From Skermanella pratensis (lineage in GTDB: Bacteria > Pseudomonadota > Alphaproteobacteria > Azospirillales > Azospirillaceae): a DNA stretch of 64,000 nucleotides. The DNA is taken from NCBI RefSeq assembly GCF_008843145.1, contig NZ_CP030265.1, positions 3,650,501 to 3,714,500 of the forward strand, given 5' to 3'. Positions 50,918 through 61,939 of this stretch are shown here, one piece after another (the stretch's first letter is position 1; every line of letters begins with the position of its first letter). Made by a program: the position numbers and the translations under genes. Below the pieces are notes generated by a model. That model ran no database searches. It had not been told where the DNA came from and worked only from the letters and a program-made list of their open reading frames with translations.

Positions 50918-52291
50918 TCATTCCCACGGTGCCGGCACGCGGACCTGGCGCCAGATCGGGTTGCTCAGGGTCTTGTCGATTTCCTCGACCAGCGCGACGA
51001 TGCCCTCGTAGCCGGCGAAGGCGACATGCCGCTCCTGGTTGACGTCCAGCCAGGGAACCTTGGCCTTCAGCGCGATGAACTGGCTGCGGCCGCCGGACAG
51101 CATGATGTCGGCCTTGCTCTCGCGCAGCATCTTCGCGATGTCCCGGGGCTTGAGGTCTTCCCACATGTGGAATTCCTCGCCCTTCATCTTCTTGATGCGG
51201 TCCTTGTCTTCCTTGGTCGACTTCTTGACGCTGGTGCCGATGATCTCCAGCCCGGCGCCCTCGAGCGCCGACACCATCGACCAGCTCTTGACGCCGCCGG
51301 TGAACAGCAGCACCCGCTTGCCGGTCAGCCGCTCCTTGTAGGGATCGAGGCGGCGCCAGGCGCGCGCCTCCTCCTCGCGGATGATGGCGTCGGTGCGCGA
51401 GATCAGCTCGACCGGCGCGCCGCGCTCGACCAGCAGCATCGCGATGTTGCGCAGCGTGTCGCTCATGTCCGACACGCCGTAGAAGGACCCTTCGAAGAAC
51501 GGGATGCCGTAGCGCTCCTCCATCTTGCGCGCGACGTTGATCAGCGCCTGGGAACACACCAGCATGTTGACCTTGGCGCGGTGCGCCGAGGCGACCTCGT
51601 TATACTTGCCGTCGCCGGAAATCATGGAAAGGATGCGGACGCCCATCCGGTCGAGCAGCGGCTTGACCTGCCAGAACTCGCCGGCGAGATTGTATTCGCC
51701 GATGATGTTGATGTCGTAGGGCGTGGTGAATTCGGGTTCGCGGGTCCCGATGACATGGTCCAGCAGCGTCTCGCCGGCCAGTTTGTTCCCTAAGTTCTTG
51801 CTGCCCACGAATCCGGGCGCATTGACCGGGATGATCGGCTTGCCGAGCTTGTCGGCGGCGAATTTGCAGACCGCTTCCACGTCGTCGCCGATCAGCGCGG
51901 GGACGCAGGTCTGGTAGACGAAGACGGCGGGCGGATCGTATTTCAGGACGATCTCCTTGATCGCCTTGAACAGCTTCTTCTCGGCCCCGTGGATGACGTC
52001 CAGCTCGCTGAGGTCGGTGGTGAAACCGGTGCGGTAGAGCTGCGAATGGGACGACTTCGAACCGCGGTTGTCCCAGGAGTTTCCTTCGCAGGCGATCGGG
52101 CCGTGCACCAGATGGGCGGCATCGGCGATCGGCTGCAGCGCGATCTTCGCGCCGTCGAAGGCGCAGCCGCCGGCGGCGGCTCCCGGCTTCAGGGCTTTCG
52201 TGCAGCCCTTCTTGCGCTCCTTCTCGGTTTTCCCCTGGTTCGTGGCACAGCCAGGTTCATTGAAGACTTCCTGCACCTTGTCGACCAGCAT
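50918..52291 (-). CDS. nifE: FeMo-co scaffold subunit NifE
   Basis: The 457-residue subunit is homologous to NifD. Conserved features include GGCAFDGAKIAL, GPIACEGNSW and TCVPALIGDD (cluster ligand Cys region). With NifN it receives precursor from NifB via NifX. It follows nifK after 107 bases that include a hairpin. No separate -24/-12 promoter was found upstream, so it is probably transcribed from the nifH promoter. Confidence 0.96.
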   Translation of the reverse strand: MLVDKVQEVFNEPGCATNQGKTEKERKKGCTKALKPGAAAGGCAFDGAKIALQPIADAAHLVHGPIACEGNSWDNRGSKSSHSQLYRTGFTTDLSELDVIHGAEKKLFKAIKEIVLKYDPPAVFVYQTCVPALIGDDVEAVCKFAADKLGKPIIPVNAPGFVGSKNLGNKLAGETLLDHVIGTREPEFTTPYDINIIGEYNLAGEFWQVKPLLDRMGVRILSMISGDGKYNEVASAHRAKVNMLVCSQALINVARKMEERYGIPFFEGSFYGVSDMSDTLRNIAMLLVERGAPVELISRTDAIIREEEARAWRRLDPYKERLTGKRVLLFTGGVKSWSMVSALEGAGLEIIGTSVKKSTKEDKDRIKKMKGEEFHMWEDLKPRDIAKMLRESKADIMLSGGRSQFIALKAKVPWLDVNQERHVAFAGYEGIVALVEEIDKTLSNPIWRQVRVPAPWE

Positions 52292-52359
52292 CTCGTTCCC
52301 CCGTCAGCAAACCGCACCCGAAGATGCGCCGATATGAAGCGCCGTAGTCCAGGGTAGTG

Positions 52360-52388
52360 CCCGGCGCTCCCTTGGGAGGAGCGCCGGG
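52360..52388 (-). terminator. Hairpin between nifK and nifE (partial terminator/processing signal)
   Basis: CCCGGCGCTCC / GGAGCGCCGGG form an 11-bp perfect stem with a 7-base loop, 11 bases after the nifK stop. There is no T-run, so it more likely slows transcription or stabilises the nifHDK message than ends it. Confidence 0.6.
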
Positions 52389-52398
52389 GTTCGCGTGC

Positions 52399-53946
52399 TC
52401 AGCGGATCAGATCGAACGAGTAGTCGGTCTCGCCGGCGATGTTCGTCTTCTGGTCGTAGTCGTCCAGGATCTTGTCCAGGATGCGGACCAGGACGTTCAG
52501 GCCGCCCTGATAACCCCAGGTGGGGTACCGGTGATGGTGGTGACGGTCGAAGATCGGATAGGTCAGACGGATGAGCGGGATCTTGGTGTCACGCTCCAGG
52601 TACTTGCCGTAGCTGTTGCCGATGATGTAGTCGACCGGGTCGGTGAACAGCAGCGAGCGGAGGTGCCACAGGTCCTTGCCGCCGTAGGAGGCGCCCGACT
52701 TGCCGAACGGGCTGCTGTCGAGCAGCTTCTGGACCTGCTTGTCCCACTTCTTGGAACCCGACGTGGACAGGATGTGGACCGGCTCGGCGCCCATCTCCAT
52801 CAGGAACTTGCTCATGCCCAGGCAGAAGTCGGGGTCGCCGTAGACGGCGAAGCGCTTGCCGTGGATGTGGGTGTGGCTGTCGGCGATCGCGTCGACCAGA
52901 CGGCCGCGCTCCAGGGTCAGCTCGGCCGGGACCGGCTTGCCGGTCAGCTCGACCAGCTTCAGCAGGAACTCGTCGGTGGCGCCGACGCCCATCGGGTAGT
53001 TGAACTTGGCGACCGCCTGGTCCTTGTCCTTGATGTAGGAGAGGGTCTGCGGGGTGCAGTACTCCTGCATCGAGATCGTGGCCTTGGCGTTCTTCGCGGC
53101 CTTGGTCTGCTCCAGGGTCGTGCCGCCGTCATACAGGCGGAACTGGCCGTCGGTCGGGGTGTCGAATACGTCCGACACGTCCGACAGGATGGTCGCGTCG
53201 ATGCCGAACAGGCCGAAGATGCGCTTCAGTTCGCGGTTGTTGCCGACGGCATAGCCGTCGAAGCCGCCGATCACGTTGATGCTGTCGGTCTCTTCGCGGG
53301 CCGGCGAACCCTCGGCGTCCCAGAAGTAGTTCAGCACGCCCTTCATCATGTTGTCGTAGCCGGTGACATGGCTGCCGACGAAGGCCGGGGTGTGGGCGTG
53401 GGGGGCCGGGAAGTCCTGCGGAATGCTGTCCTTGTTCTTCGCGTTGACGATGAAGCCCTGCAGGTCGTCGCCGATGACTTCGGCCATGCAGGTGGTCAGG
53501 ACGGCGATCATCTTCGGCTGGTACAAGCTGTAGGTGTTGGCCAGCCCGTCGATCATGTTGTTCAGGCCGCCGAACACGGCCGCGTCCTCGGTCATCGACG
53601 AGGAGACCGCGGAGTTCGGCTCCTTGAAGTGACGGGTCAGGTGCGACCGGTAATAGGCGACGCAGCCCTGCGAGCCGTGGACGAACGGCATGGTGCCTTC
53701 GAAGCCCTGGGCCGCGAACACCGCGCCCAGCGGCTGGCAAGCCTTGGTCGGGTTGATCGTCAGCGCCTCGCGGGAGAAATTCTTGGCCTTGTATTCCTCG
53801 GACTTGGTCCATTCGGCGACCCGGGAGACCTCCTCCTTGGGATGGCCGTACTCGAACTCGGCCTGCTTGCGCCCGAATACATCCTTGTATTCGGGCTGGC
53901 GGAAGAGCTCCATGTGGTCGATAACTTTTTCGGGATTCTGGGGCAT
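52399..53946 (-). CDS. nifK: Nitrogenase MoFe protein beta subunit NifK
   Basis: The 515-residue subunit carries the P-cluster with the alpha subunit. Ligand Cys are Cys70 (TKACQPLGA), Cys95 ([10 protein letters not shown]) and Cys153 ([11 protein letters not shown]), matching Azotobacter numbering exactly. It follows nifD after 101 bases. Confidence 0.98.
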   Translation of the reverse strand: MPQNPEKVIDHMELFRQPEYKDVFGRKQAEFEYGHPKEEVSRVAEWTKSEEYKAKNFSREALTINPTKACQPLGAVFAAQGFEGTMPFVHGSQGCVAYYRSHLTRHFKEPNSAVSSSMTEDAAVFGGLNNMIDGLANTYSLYQPKMIAVLTTCMAEVIGDDLQGFIVNAKNKDSIPQDFPAPHAHTPAFVGSHVTGYDNMMKGVLNYFWDAEGSPAREETDSINVIGGFDGYAVGNNRELKRIFGLFGIDATILSDVSDVFDTPTDGQFRLYDGGTTLEQTKAAKNAKATISMQEYCTPQTLSYIKDKDQAVAKFNYPMGVGATDEFLLKLVELTGKPVPAELTLERGRLVDAIADSHTHIHGKRFAVYGDPDFCLGMSKFLMEMGAEPVHILSTSGSKKWDKQVQKLLDSSPFGKSGASYGGKDLWHLRSLLFTDPVDYIIGNSYGKYLERDTKIPLIRLTYPIFDRHHHHRYPTWGYQGGLNVLVRILDKILDDYDQKTNIAGETDYSFDLIR

Positions 53947-54047
53947 AATCGTCTCCTAGGAATTCCAAGCCGGCATGAACCGGACGGCGGCAGCAGGCGG
54001 GGATGGAAGGCGGAGGCGCCTCCGGCGCCGCCGCCGCCAAGTTGATG

Positions 54048-55493
54048 TCAGGCCCAGGGAGCCTTGGTCAGGGTCCACACGGGGTTGTTGATCGCCATGT
54101 CCATGTCGCGGGCGAAAATGGCGAACCCGTCATAGCCGTGGTACGGGCCGGAGTAGTCCCAGGAGTGCATCTGACGGAACGGCTTGCCCATCTTCTGGAA
54201 GACGTACTTTTCCTTGATGCCCGAAGCGACCAGATCGGGATCCAGCTTCTCGACGAACTTCTCGAACTCGTATGCCGTGACGTCGTCGTAGATCAGCGTG
54301 CCTTCCTTGGTGTAGTGGGTGGTCCGCTGATAGTCGTCGTTGTGGGCGAACTCGTAACCGGTGCCGGTGACTTCCATGCCCAGGTCGTGGTAGGCGTCGA
54401 CCACGTGGCGGGGGCGCAGGCCGCCGACGTACAGCATGACCTTCTTGCCTTCCAGCCGGGGCTTGTACTTGGCGATGACGCCATCGACCAACGGCTGGTA
54501 CTTGGCGATCACGGCCTCGGCATTGGCCTGGATCTTGTCGTCGAACAGCGCCGCGATCTTGCGCAGGCTCTCGGCGATCTGCGACGGGCCGAAGAAGTTG
54601 TATTCCATCCAAGGAATGTTGAACTTCTCTTCCATGTGGCGGGCGATGTAGTTCATCGACCGGTAGCAGTGGATCAGGTTCACCTTGGCGAGCGGGGTGT
54701 TCTCCAGCTCGGCCAGGGTGCCGTCGCCTGACCACTGGGCGATCACGCGCAGGCCGATCTCCTCCAGCAGGATGCGGGAAGACCAGGCGTCGCCGCCGAT
54801 GTTGTAGTCGCCGATGATGGTGACGTCGTAGGGGGTCTTCTCGAACTCTGCGTTCGGCTCGATCTTGTCGAAGACCCAGTCACGGATGGTGTCGTTGGCG
54901 ATGTGGTGGCCGAGCGACTGGGACACGCCGCGGAAGCCCTCGCAGCGGACCGGAACGATCGGCTTGCCGATCTCGGCCGACTTGTTGCGGGCGACCGCCT
55001 CGATGTCGTCGCCGATCAGGCCGATCGGGCATTCGGACTGGATCGAGATGCCGTTGACCAGCGGGAACAGGTCGTTGATCTCGTCGATGACCTTGGCGAG
55101 CTTCTTGTCGCCGCCGAAGACGATGTCCTTCTCCTGGAAATCGGAGGTGAAGTGCATCGTGCCCCAGCTGTCGACGCCGGTGACGCCGATATAGTAGTTG
55201 CGGCGGCCGGACCAGGAATAGTAGCCGCAGCCCACGGGGCCGTGGGAGATGTGGATCATGTCCTTGATCGGACCCCACACCACGCCCTTCGAACCGGCGT
55301 AGGCGCAGCCACGGATGGTCATGACGCCGGGGATCGACTTGACGTTCGACTTGACGTCGCAGTCCTTGGCTTCCGCGGTCTGGATGCCGATGTGCTTCGC
55401 GCGGCGCTTCCGCGACTTCTCGGGATAAGCCTCAAGCACCTCGTTGATGAGGGCCTGGGTCGCTTGTTTGCTCTCTTCGTTCGCCAAGCTCAT
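54048..55493 (-). CDS. nifD: Nitrogenase MoFe protein alpha subunit NifD
   Basis: The 481-residue subunit holds FeMo-co. P-cluster Cys63, Cys89 and Cys155 are present, as are the FeMo-co ligands Cys276 (IHCYRSMNY) and His443 (MHSWDYSG). The conserved Gln/His pair ([11 protein letters not shown], Gln192 and His196) is also present. This is a Mo-type, not V- or Fe-only type, enzyme. The ATG at 55493 follows AGGAGG; the upstream in-frame sequence is non-coding spacer. Confidence 0.98.
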   Translation of the reverse strand: MSLANEESKQATQALINEVLEAYPEKSRKRRAKHIGIQTAEAKDCDVKSNVKSIPGVMTIRGCAYAGSKGVVWGPIKDMIHISHGPVGCGYYSWSGRRNYYIGVTGVDSWGTMHFTSDFQEKDIVFGGDKKLAKVIDEINDLFPLVNGISIQSECPIGLIGDDIEAVARNKSAEIGKPIVPVRCEGFRGVSQSLGHHIANDTIRDWVFDKIEPNAEFEKTPYDVTIIGDYNIGGDAWSSRILLEEIGLRVIAQWSGDGTLAELENTPLAKVNLIHCYRSMNYIARHMEEKFNIPWMEYNFFGPSQIAESLRKIAALFDDKIQANAEAVIAKYQPLVDGVIAKYKPRLEGKKVMLYVGGLRPRHVVDAYHDLGMEVTGTGYEFAHNDDYQRTTHYTKEGTLIYDDVTAYEFEKFVEKLDPDLVASGIKEKYVFQKMGKPFRQMHSWDYSGPYHGYDGFAIFARDMDMAINNPVWTLTKAPWA

Positions 55494-55603
55494 GCCGGCC
55501 TCCTGCTGCTCGTCCGTTGCGCGCCGCGCGCGCGATGCGTGGTCCCAGCGCGTCGGTGCGCTGCAGTGTTCAACTGCGCCATGGGCGCAATCCTTGGGTA
55601 TCG

Positions 55604-55632
55604 GGGGCCGCACCCCGGGGAAGCGCGGCCCC
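55604..55632 (-). terminator. Hairpin downstream of nifH
   Basis: GGGGCCGC / GCGGCCCC form an 8-bp perfect stem with a 13-base GC-rich loop, 10 bases after the nifH stop. Such structures commonly limit read-through or stabilise the nifH message so that NifH exceeds NifDK. No T-run is present. Confidence 0.55.
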
Positions 55633-55642
55633 TGGGGTGCTA

Positions 55643-56665
<1,023 letters not shown>

Positions 56666-56729
56666 TTAACTGATTGTTTTGCAATGATAAATCAGATTAA
56701 TGACAGCTTGTCGCAGGAGGGTTCCAAGC

Positions 56730-56745
56730 TGTGTGATACCTGACA
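56730..56745. promoter_or_regulatory. NifA upstream activator site 1 of nifH
   Basis: TGTGTGATACCTGACA fits TGT-N10-ACA, about 80 bases upstream of the -24 element. Confidence 0.85.
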
Positions 56746-56758
56746 ATCCCCTACACAT

Positions 56759-56774
56759 TGTCGGGTCTGGCACA
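56759..56774. promoter_or_regulatory. NifA upstream activator site 2 of nifH
   Basis: TGTCGGGTCTGGCACA fits TGT-N10-ACA and lies 29 bases from site 1, close to three helical turns, so both sites face the same side of the DNA. Confidence 0.8.
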
Positions 56775-56882
56775 CCGGCCGGCCCGTCGGGGGCATTGCG
56801 GCCCGTCATTCGCGGACATGCCGGGAGCAGGTTACAAACCGTGTGCCCGGCGCTAATCTATACCCGTCTCAAAGGTGACGGC

Positions 56883-57746
56883 ATGACCGACGACAACGAT
56901 AACGACAAGGCGGGCGAACCCGCTCCCGTGGCGCAGCGCCAGTACCGGACCGGCCTCGTCCGCGTGCCGCCCGCCCTGCTCGGCTCCACGGCTTTCAACG
57001 ACGCGCCGGTTCCGCTCCATATCAGCGGCACGCGGCAGACCCATGCGGACCTGTTCGCCCGCCTGGACGGGACGCAGGGCGCGCACGAGGCTGCCGAGGT
57101 CTTCCAGTCCTATATGAGCGGCGCCTTCGGGATTTCGCCCGACTTCAGCGGCAGCGCCGGCGCCGATGGGCGCAAGCGCTTCCGGTCCTCCTACCTGCGG
57201 CTGCTCAAGGGCTGGATGTTCGACAGCAACAACGCGGAAGGCGCCGTCCTGAAGGGCTGGGCCGAGAGCCGCTTCGGCCTGCTGCCGACCTTTCACAAGG
57301 AGCCGATCCGCCGGATGGCGTCCGAGGCCTGGGCCGGCTACCTGGAACAGAAGCTGTCGACCCGTTTTCACAACAACAGGATCCACGAGCAGCTCGACCT
57401 GTTGTTCGAGTTCTGCCAGTGGTCCATGCCGCGCCTGTTCGGACCCGATTGCGCCCATTTGACGCTGTACCGCGGCGTCAACGATTTCGAGGAACATCAT
57501 ATCGTCGAGACGTCGGACACCCGGACGGCATGCCGCCGTTCCGTCGTCCTGCGGCTCAACAACTTGGTTTCGTTCAGCAATGACCGGGACATCGCCGGCC
57601 AGTTCGGCGACCATATCCTCGAAGCCAGGGTACCCTGCGCCAAACTCGTGTTCTTCCGCGACCTCCTGCCACGCTACCCATTCCAGGGAGAAGGTGAATA
57701 CCTTGTCGTGGGCGGCGACTACCGTGTCGTCGCTTCGATAGTCTAG
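56883..57746 (+). CDS. draT: NAD+--dinitrogen-reductase ADP-D-ribosyltransferase DraT
   Basis: The 287-residue enzyme ADP-ribosylates NifH on Arg103 in response to ammonium or darkness/energy loss, switching nitrogenase off. The LTLYRGVNDFEEHHI segment and the C-terminal YPFQGEGEYLVVGGDYRVVA are typical of DraT. The ATG at 56883 follows AAAGGTG. It is divergent from nifH. No clear -24/-12 element lies upstream on the plus strand; a weak TAATCT at 56854 could be a -10 box. Confidence 0.95.
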   Translation: MTDDNDNDKAGEPAPVAQRQYRTGLVRVPPALLGSTAFNDAPVPLHISGTRQTHADLFARLDGTQGAHEAAEVFQSYMSGAFGISPDFSGSAGADGRKRFRSSYLRLLKGWMFDSNNAEGAVLKGWAESRFGLLPTFHKEPIRRMASEAWAGYLEQKLSTRFHNNRIHEQLDLLFEFCQWSMPRLFGPDCAHLTLYRGVNDFEEHHIVETSDTRTACRRSVVLRLNNLVSFSNDRDIAGQFGDHILEARVPCAKLVFFRDLLPRYPFQGEGEYLVVGGDYRVVASIV

Positions 57747-57776
57747 GACTGCTCACTGGAAAGCACGGCACAGCCA

Positions 57777-58670
57777 ATGATCGACCCGAAGATCAGGGAT
57801 CGCGCCCTGGGTGCGTATCTCGGCTTGGCCTGCGGTGACGCGCTTGGCGCCACCGTCGAGTTCATGACCAAGAGCGAGATCGCCCGCGAATACGGCATCC
57901 ACCGCCATATCAAGGGCGGCGGCTGGCTGCGGCTGTCGCCCGGCCAGGTCACCGACGACACAGAGATGTCGGTCTGGCTCGGCCGCGCCATCCTGAAGGC
58001 CGGCGGCTGGGACCTGACGCTCGTGGCCGACTGCTATGCCGAATGGCTGCGCGGCGTCCCGGCCGATGTCGGGGATACGACACGGCGCGGCATCCGAAGC
58101 TACATGATCAAGGGCGAGATCGAGGCTCCGCTGTCGGAGACCAGCGCCGGCAACGGGGCGGCGATGCGGAACCTGCCCGTGATCCTCGCCACGCTCGGCG
58201 ATGACGAGGCCTTCGTCCGGCGCAGCCTGGAGCAGTCGCATATCACCCACAACAACCCGCTGTCGGACGCCGCGGTCCTCTGCCTGGGCCGCATGGTCCG
58301 GCGCCTGATCCTGGGCGGCGGCATCAAGGACTGCCGGGAAGAGGCGAACGCCCTGGTGGCCCAGCACAGGGCCTTCCGCTTCACGCCCTATTCGGGGCTG
58401 TCCACGGCCTATATCGTCGACACGATGCAGACGGTCTTCCACTATTATTTCCGGACCGACAGCGTCGAGTCCTCCATCGTCGAGACCGTCAACCAGGGGG
58501 GCGACGCCGACACCACCGGCGCCATCATCGGCATGCTGGCCGGCGCCACCTACGGCGCCGCCGACATCCCGGCGCGTTGGCTGCGCAAGCTCGACGGCGA
58601 CGTACGGGAGGAGATCGAGCGGCAGACCGACGGTCTCTTGGCACTTGCCCCGGCCTTCCGCACCGCCTGA
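57777..58670 (+). CDS. draG: ADP-ribosyl-[dinitrogen reductase] hydrolase DraG
   Basis: The 297-residue enzyme removes ADP-ribose from NifH, reactivating nitrogenase. It is a dimanganese ADP-ribosylhydrolase; metal contacts are seen in QVTDDTEMSVWLGRA near the N-terminus and GGDADTTGAIIGMLAG near the C-terminus. AYLGLACGDALGATVEFM is the family start. It follows draT after 30 bases. Confidence 0.96.
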   Translation: MIDPKIRDRALGAYLGLACGDALGATVEFMTKSEIAREYGIHRHIKGGGWLRLSPGQVTDDTEMSVWLGRAILKAGGWDLTLVADCYAEWLRGVPADVGDTTRRGIRSYMIKGEIEAPLSETSAGNGAAMRNLPVILATLGDDEAFVRRSLEQSHITHNNPLSDAAVLCLGRMVRRLILGGGIKDCREEANALVAQHRAFRFTPYSGLSTAYIVDTMQTVFHYYFRTDSVESSIVETVNQGGDADTTGAIIGMLAGATYGAADIPARWLRKLDGDVREEIERQTDGLLALAPAFRTA

Positions 58671-58687
58671 GAAAGGACATTTCCGCC

Positions 58688-59080
58688 ATGTCGACCGTCA
58701 TATTCTATGAAAAGCCCGGCTGCGTCGGCAACGCCAAGCAGAAGCGCCTGCTGGCCGACGCGGGCCACGCGGTGGAAGCCCGCAACCTGCTGGCTGAGGG
58801 CTGGACGGCCGCGACGCTTCGGCCTTTCTTCGGCGAGCGGCCCGTGGCCGACTGGTTCAACAAGTCGGCCCCGGCGGTCAAGTCCGGCGAGATCGATCCC
58901 CGCGGTTTCGACGAGGACTCGGCGCTTGCCGCCCTTATCGCTACGCCCCTGCTGATCCGCCGTCCCCTGATGCAGGTGGGCGACCGGCGCGAGGCCGGGT
59001 TCGAGCCGGATCTCGTCGACGCCTGGATCGGGCTCGCGGCGCCGGTGGAAGGGTCGATCGAGGGCTGCCCGCGCCAGTAA
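58688..59080 (+). CDS. draB: ArsC/Spx-family nitrogenase-associated protein (DraB/NifO-like)
   Basis: The 130-residue protein has a thioredoxin-like ArsC fold, starting [19 protein letters not shown]. The usual CxxxC/CxS arsenate-reductase motif is reduced to a single Cys (GCVGN), as in the nitrogenase-associated NifO/DraB group. In Rhodospirillum rubrum this gene is the third of draTGB. Its precise role is not settled. It follows draG after 17 bases. Confidence 0.9.
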   Translation: MSTVIFYEKPGCVGNAKQKRLLADAGHAVEARNLLAEGWTAATLRPFFGERPVADWFNKSAPAVKSGEIDPRGFDEDSALAALIATPLLIRRPLMQVGDRREAGFEPDLVDAWIGLAAPVEGSIEGCPRQ

Positions 59081-59121
59081 GCCTCTCGACAGACGGACCG
59101 GATTCTCGTAAGGCCACAGGC

Positions 59122-59883
59122 ATGTGCGAGCTCCTGGGCATGAACGCCAACGTTCCGACCGACATCTGCTTCAGCTTCGCCGGCCTGATGCGCCGCGGCG
59201 GGCAGACCGGCCCCCATTCCGACGGCTGGGGCATCACCTTCTACGACGGCAAGGGATGCCGCAGCTTCCATGATCCCCGTCCCAGCGCGGAGTCGGAGAT
59301 CGCCCGGTTCGTCCGCAGCTATTCCATCAAGAGCACCAACGTGATCTGCCACATCCGGCGCGCGAACCGGGGTCGCGTGGCGCTGGAGAACACCCATCCC
59401 TTCATCCGGGAGCTGTGGGGCCGCTACTGGACCTTCGCCCATAACGGCCAGCTCAAGGGCGTCAAGGCGCTGCCGCTGTCGGTCTACCAGCCGGTAGGCA
59501 GCACGGACAGCGAACACGCCTTCTGCTGGATGCTGGACCGGCTGCGCGAGCGCTGGGACCGGCCGCCGGCGTTCAGGACCCTGTGCCGGGAGATCAAGGC
59601 CCTGGCGCAGGAACTGAACGGCAGGGGCGTTTTCAACCTGCTGCTGTCCGACGGGCGCGCGCTGTTCTGCTTCTGCAGCACCAACCTCGCCTGGCTGACC
59701 CGACGGCACCCGTTCGGCAACGCCACCCTGATCGACGAGGATCTGAGCGTAGACTTCGCGCAGGAGACCACGGCCAGGGATGTCGTGACGATGATCGCGA
59801 CCCGCCCGCTCACCAGGGACGAGGAATGGACGATCATGGACAAGGGGTCGCTGGTGGTTTTCCGCGACGGGTGTTGCCTTTGA
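59122..59883 (+). CDS. Class II glutamine amidotransferase (YafJ-like)
   Basis: The 253-residue protein has the N-terminal nucleophile Cys2 ([10 protein letters not shown]), after Met removal, and conserved [25 protein letters not shown] and FAHNGQLKG, all of the YafJ-type class II amidotransferases. Their acceptor substrate is unknown. It is 41 bases after draB and may be in the dra operon. Confidence 0.92.
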   Translation: MCELLGMNANVPTDICFSFAGLMRRGGQTGPHSDGWGITFYDGKGCRSFHDPRPSAESEIARFVRSYSIKSTNVICHIRRANRGRVALENTHPFIRELWGRYWTFAHNGQLKGVKALPLSVYQPVGSTDSEHAFCWMLDRLRERWDRPPAFRTLCREIKALAQELNGRGVFNLLLSDGRALFCFCSTNLAWLTRRHPFGNATLIDEDLSVDFAQETTARDVVTMIATRPLTRDEEWTIMDKGSLVVFRDGCCL

Positions 59884-59960
59884 CAGCGGATGTATTATTG
59901 TAATTGAACTAAATACATCCGACTCGCGTCGGAGCTTCGACTATCGGGAGCCGGCACCGT

Positions 59961-61937
59961 ATGACCGATCACAGCACCGGTCCTGATTCCCTGCTGGACG
60001 CCCTTCTCCACGCTTCCCCGGGCGCCGTCGTGATCGTCGGGCGATCGGCAGCCCCCTCCGCTCCGCGCGTGATCCGGGCCAACCGGGCGGCCGAATCGCT
60101 TCCGACCGCGGTCATGGCGGCGTTGCTGGACCGATGCGACGAGGCGTCCGTGACCGGGACCGCCGGCGCCGTGGACTTGCCACACGAGGATGCGGCCGGC
60201 AAGCGCTGGCTTCGGCTGAACGCCACCCGCGAGGGCGCCGTGGTCGTCGGGACCGTCAGCGACATCACCGAACTGCGCGGGACGCAGCAGGCGCTGGATG
60301 CCCTGATGACGGCGTTCGACGGGGCGAAGCGCGAGGCGGAAAGGCAACGCGAGGCCGCGCACGCGGCCGGCGAGGCGAAGTCGCGCTTCCTGGCGACCAT
60401 GAGCCACGAACTCCGCACGCCGATGAACGCGATCCTGGGGTTCGCCGACCTGCTGAAGCTCTGCACGATCGACCCGCAGCAGGTCTCCTATGTCGAGATC
60501 ATCCGGCGCTCCGGCCAGGACCTGCTGCGGGTGCTCAACGACATCCTGGACTTCAGCAAGATCGAGGCCGGCTTCCTGACCCTGGAGCGCAGGCCCTTGA
60601 GCCCGGCCTCGATCGCGCGCGACGTCGTCATGCTGTTCGCCGCGACCGCCCGCGACAAGGAGACGTCGCTGTTCGTGACCACCGACTCCGACGTTCCGGA
60701 CTGGATCGAGGGGGATGTCACGCGGCTTCGGCAGGTGCTGTCCAACCTGATCGGCAACGCGTGCAAGTTCACCGAGGACGGCCGGATCGACGTCCGGGTT
60801 TCCGCCGGCCCGACCGGCATGGTCGAGTTCGCGGTGATCGACACCGGGATCGGCATGACGCCCGAGCAGGTGCGGCAGCTCTTCCAGCCCTTCGTCCAGG
60901 CCGACGTGACGACCACCCGCCGGTTCGGCGGCACGGGCCTGGGGCTGGCGATCAGCAAGCGGCTGGTCGAGGCCATGGGCGGATCGGTACGCGTGACCAG
61001 CATGCCCGGCGAGGGCTCCGCCTTCCTGATCCGGATTCCGGCGCATGTCTGCGCACCCCCGGCCTATGCCGACGACGACGGCCTGGAAGAGGCGGCGGCA
61101 CCCGACTTCCGCCGGGTGCTTCTGGCCGAGGACAACGCGATCAACCGCATGCTCGTCGAACGCATCCTGGAGCAGGACGGCCACGAGATCGTCTCGGTGC
61201 CCGACGGGCGCTTGGCGGTGCTGGAGATCGCGGAGACCGGCGTCCGGACTTCCGACAACCCGTTCGGCTACGATCTCGTGCTGATGGACATGCACATGCC
61301 GGAGATGGACGGCCCGACCGCGACGCGGACGATCCGGGAGCTGGCCGGGCCGGCATCGTCAATCCCGATCATCGGACTGAGCGCCGACGCCATGACCGAC
61401 CAGATGGACAGCCATATGTCGGCCGGACTGGACGCTTATCTGACCAAGCCGCTCGACCATGGGAAGCTGAGGGCCATGGTCGCCCGGACACGGTCGAGCA
61501 TGTCGGCCGCGCCCGCGATGCCGGAGTCGGCCGGGGAGCCGGCGCCGCGGCGGGAAGGCCCCGAGTCCCAGCACGATCGGGACCTGATCGACGAGGCGCA
61601 GATCGAGGAGATCCGGGCCGGCGTGGGCGACGAGATGCTGGCCGAGCTTCTGTCGGCCTTTTGCGACGATGTCGGGAAGGAGTTCGACCGGGTCCGGAAC
61701 GCCAGCGCCGCGGAGGACTGGGCGGCGCTGGCGGTGTCCGCCCATACTCTCAAGGGGGTTGCCAGCAACCTGGGTGCGGCCCGGATCGCCGGGCTGGCCA
61801 AGTCGCTGGAACTGGCGGCGAAGGATGCCGCTAACCTCAACACCGTGGCACCGATCCTGGAGCTGGACAGCGACCTCTTCGGCAATCTGGCGACGGCGGT
61901 GGACCGCACGGTCCGGGCGCTGTCGCGCCGGACCTGA
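59961..61937 (+). CDS. Hybrid sensor histidine kinase with receiver and HPt domains
   Basis: The 658-residue soluble protein has a degenerate PAS-like N-terminal segment (to about residue 105) and a short coiled coil. HisKA follows with His149 in MSHELRTPMNAILG, then an ATPase domain (NLIGNACKF, TGIGMTPEQ, GTGLGLAISK). A receiver has Asp443 in LVLMDMHMPEMDG and a C-terminal HPt has His595 in SAHTLKGVASNLG. No output regulator is adjacent. It is co-directional with dra genes, 77 bases after the amidotransferase. The two stops of this gene and the SIR2-like gene are 2 bases apart. Confidence 0.93.
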   Translation: MTDHSTGPDSLLDALLHASPGAVVIVGRSAAPSAPRVIRANRAAESLPTAVMAALLDRCDEASVTGTAGAVDLPHEDAAGKRWLRLNATREGAVVVGTVSDITELRGTQQALDALMTAFDGAKREAERQREAAHAAGEAKSRFLATMSHELRTPMNAILGFADLLKLCTIDPQQVSYVEIIRRSGQDLLRVLNDILDFSKIEAGFLTLERRPLSPASIARDVVMLFAATARDKETSLFVTTDSDVPDWIEGDVTRLRQVLSNLIGNACKFTEDGRIDVRVSAGPTGMVEFAVIDTGIGMTPEQVRQLFQPFVQADVTTTRRFGGTGLGLAISKRLVEAMGGSVRVTSMPGEGSAFLIRIPAHVCAPPAYADDDGLEEAAAPDFRRVLLAEDNAINRMLVERILEQDGHEIVSVPDGRLAVLEIAETGVRTSDNPFGYDLVLMDMHMPEMDGPTATRTIRELAGPASSIPIIGLSADAMTDQMDSHMSAGLDAYLTKPLDHGKLRAMVARTRSSMSAAPAMPESAGEPAPRREGPESQHDRDLIDEAQIEEIRAGVGDEMLAELLSAFCDDVGKEFDRVRNASAAEDWAALAVSAHTLKGVASNLGAARIAGLAKSLELAAKDAANLNTVAPILELDSDLFGNLATAVDRTVRALSRRT

Positions 61938-61939
61938 GG

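Noticed and set aside
52292-52398. Separate sigma-54 promoter for nifEN
   Set aside because: GG/GC pairs on the minus strand occur only at 8- or 9-base spacing; none fits the strict 10-base rule.
56765-56785. Possible sigma-54 promoter for draT (TGGCACACCGGCCGG)
   Set aside because: The TGGCAC box has no GC at the required 10-base spacing (it is off by one) and overlaps NifA site 2.
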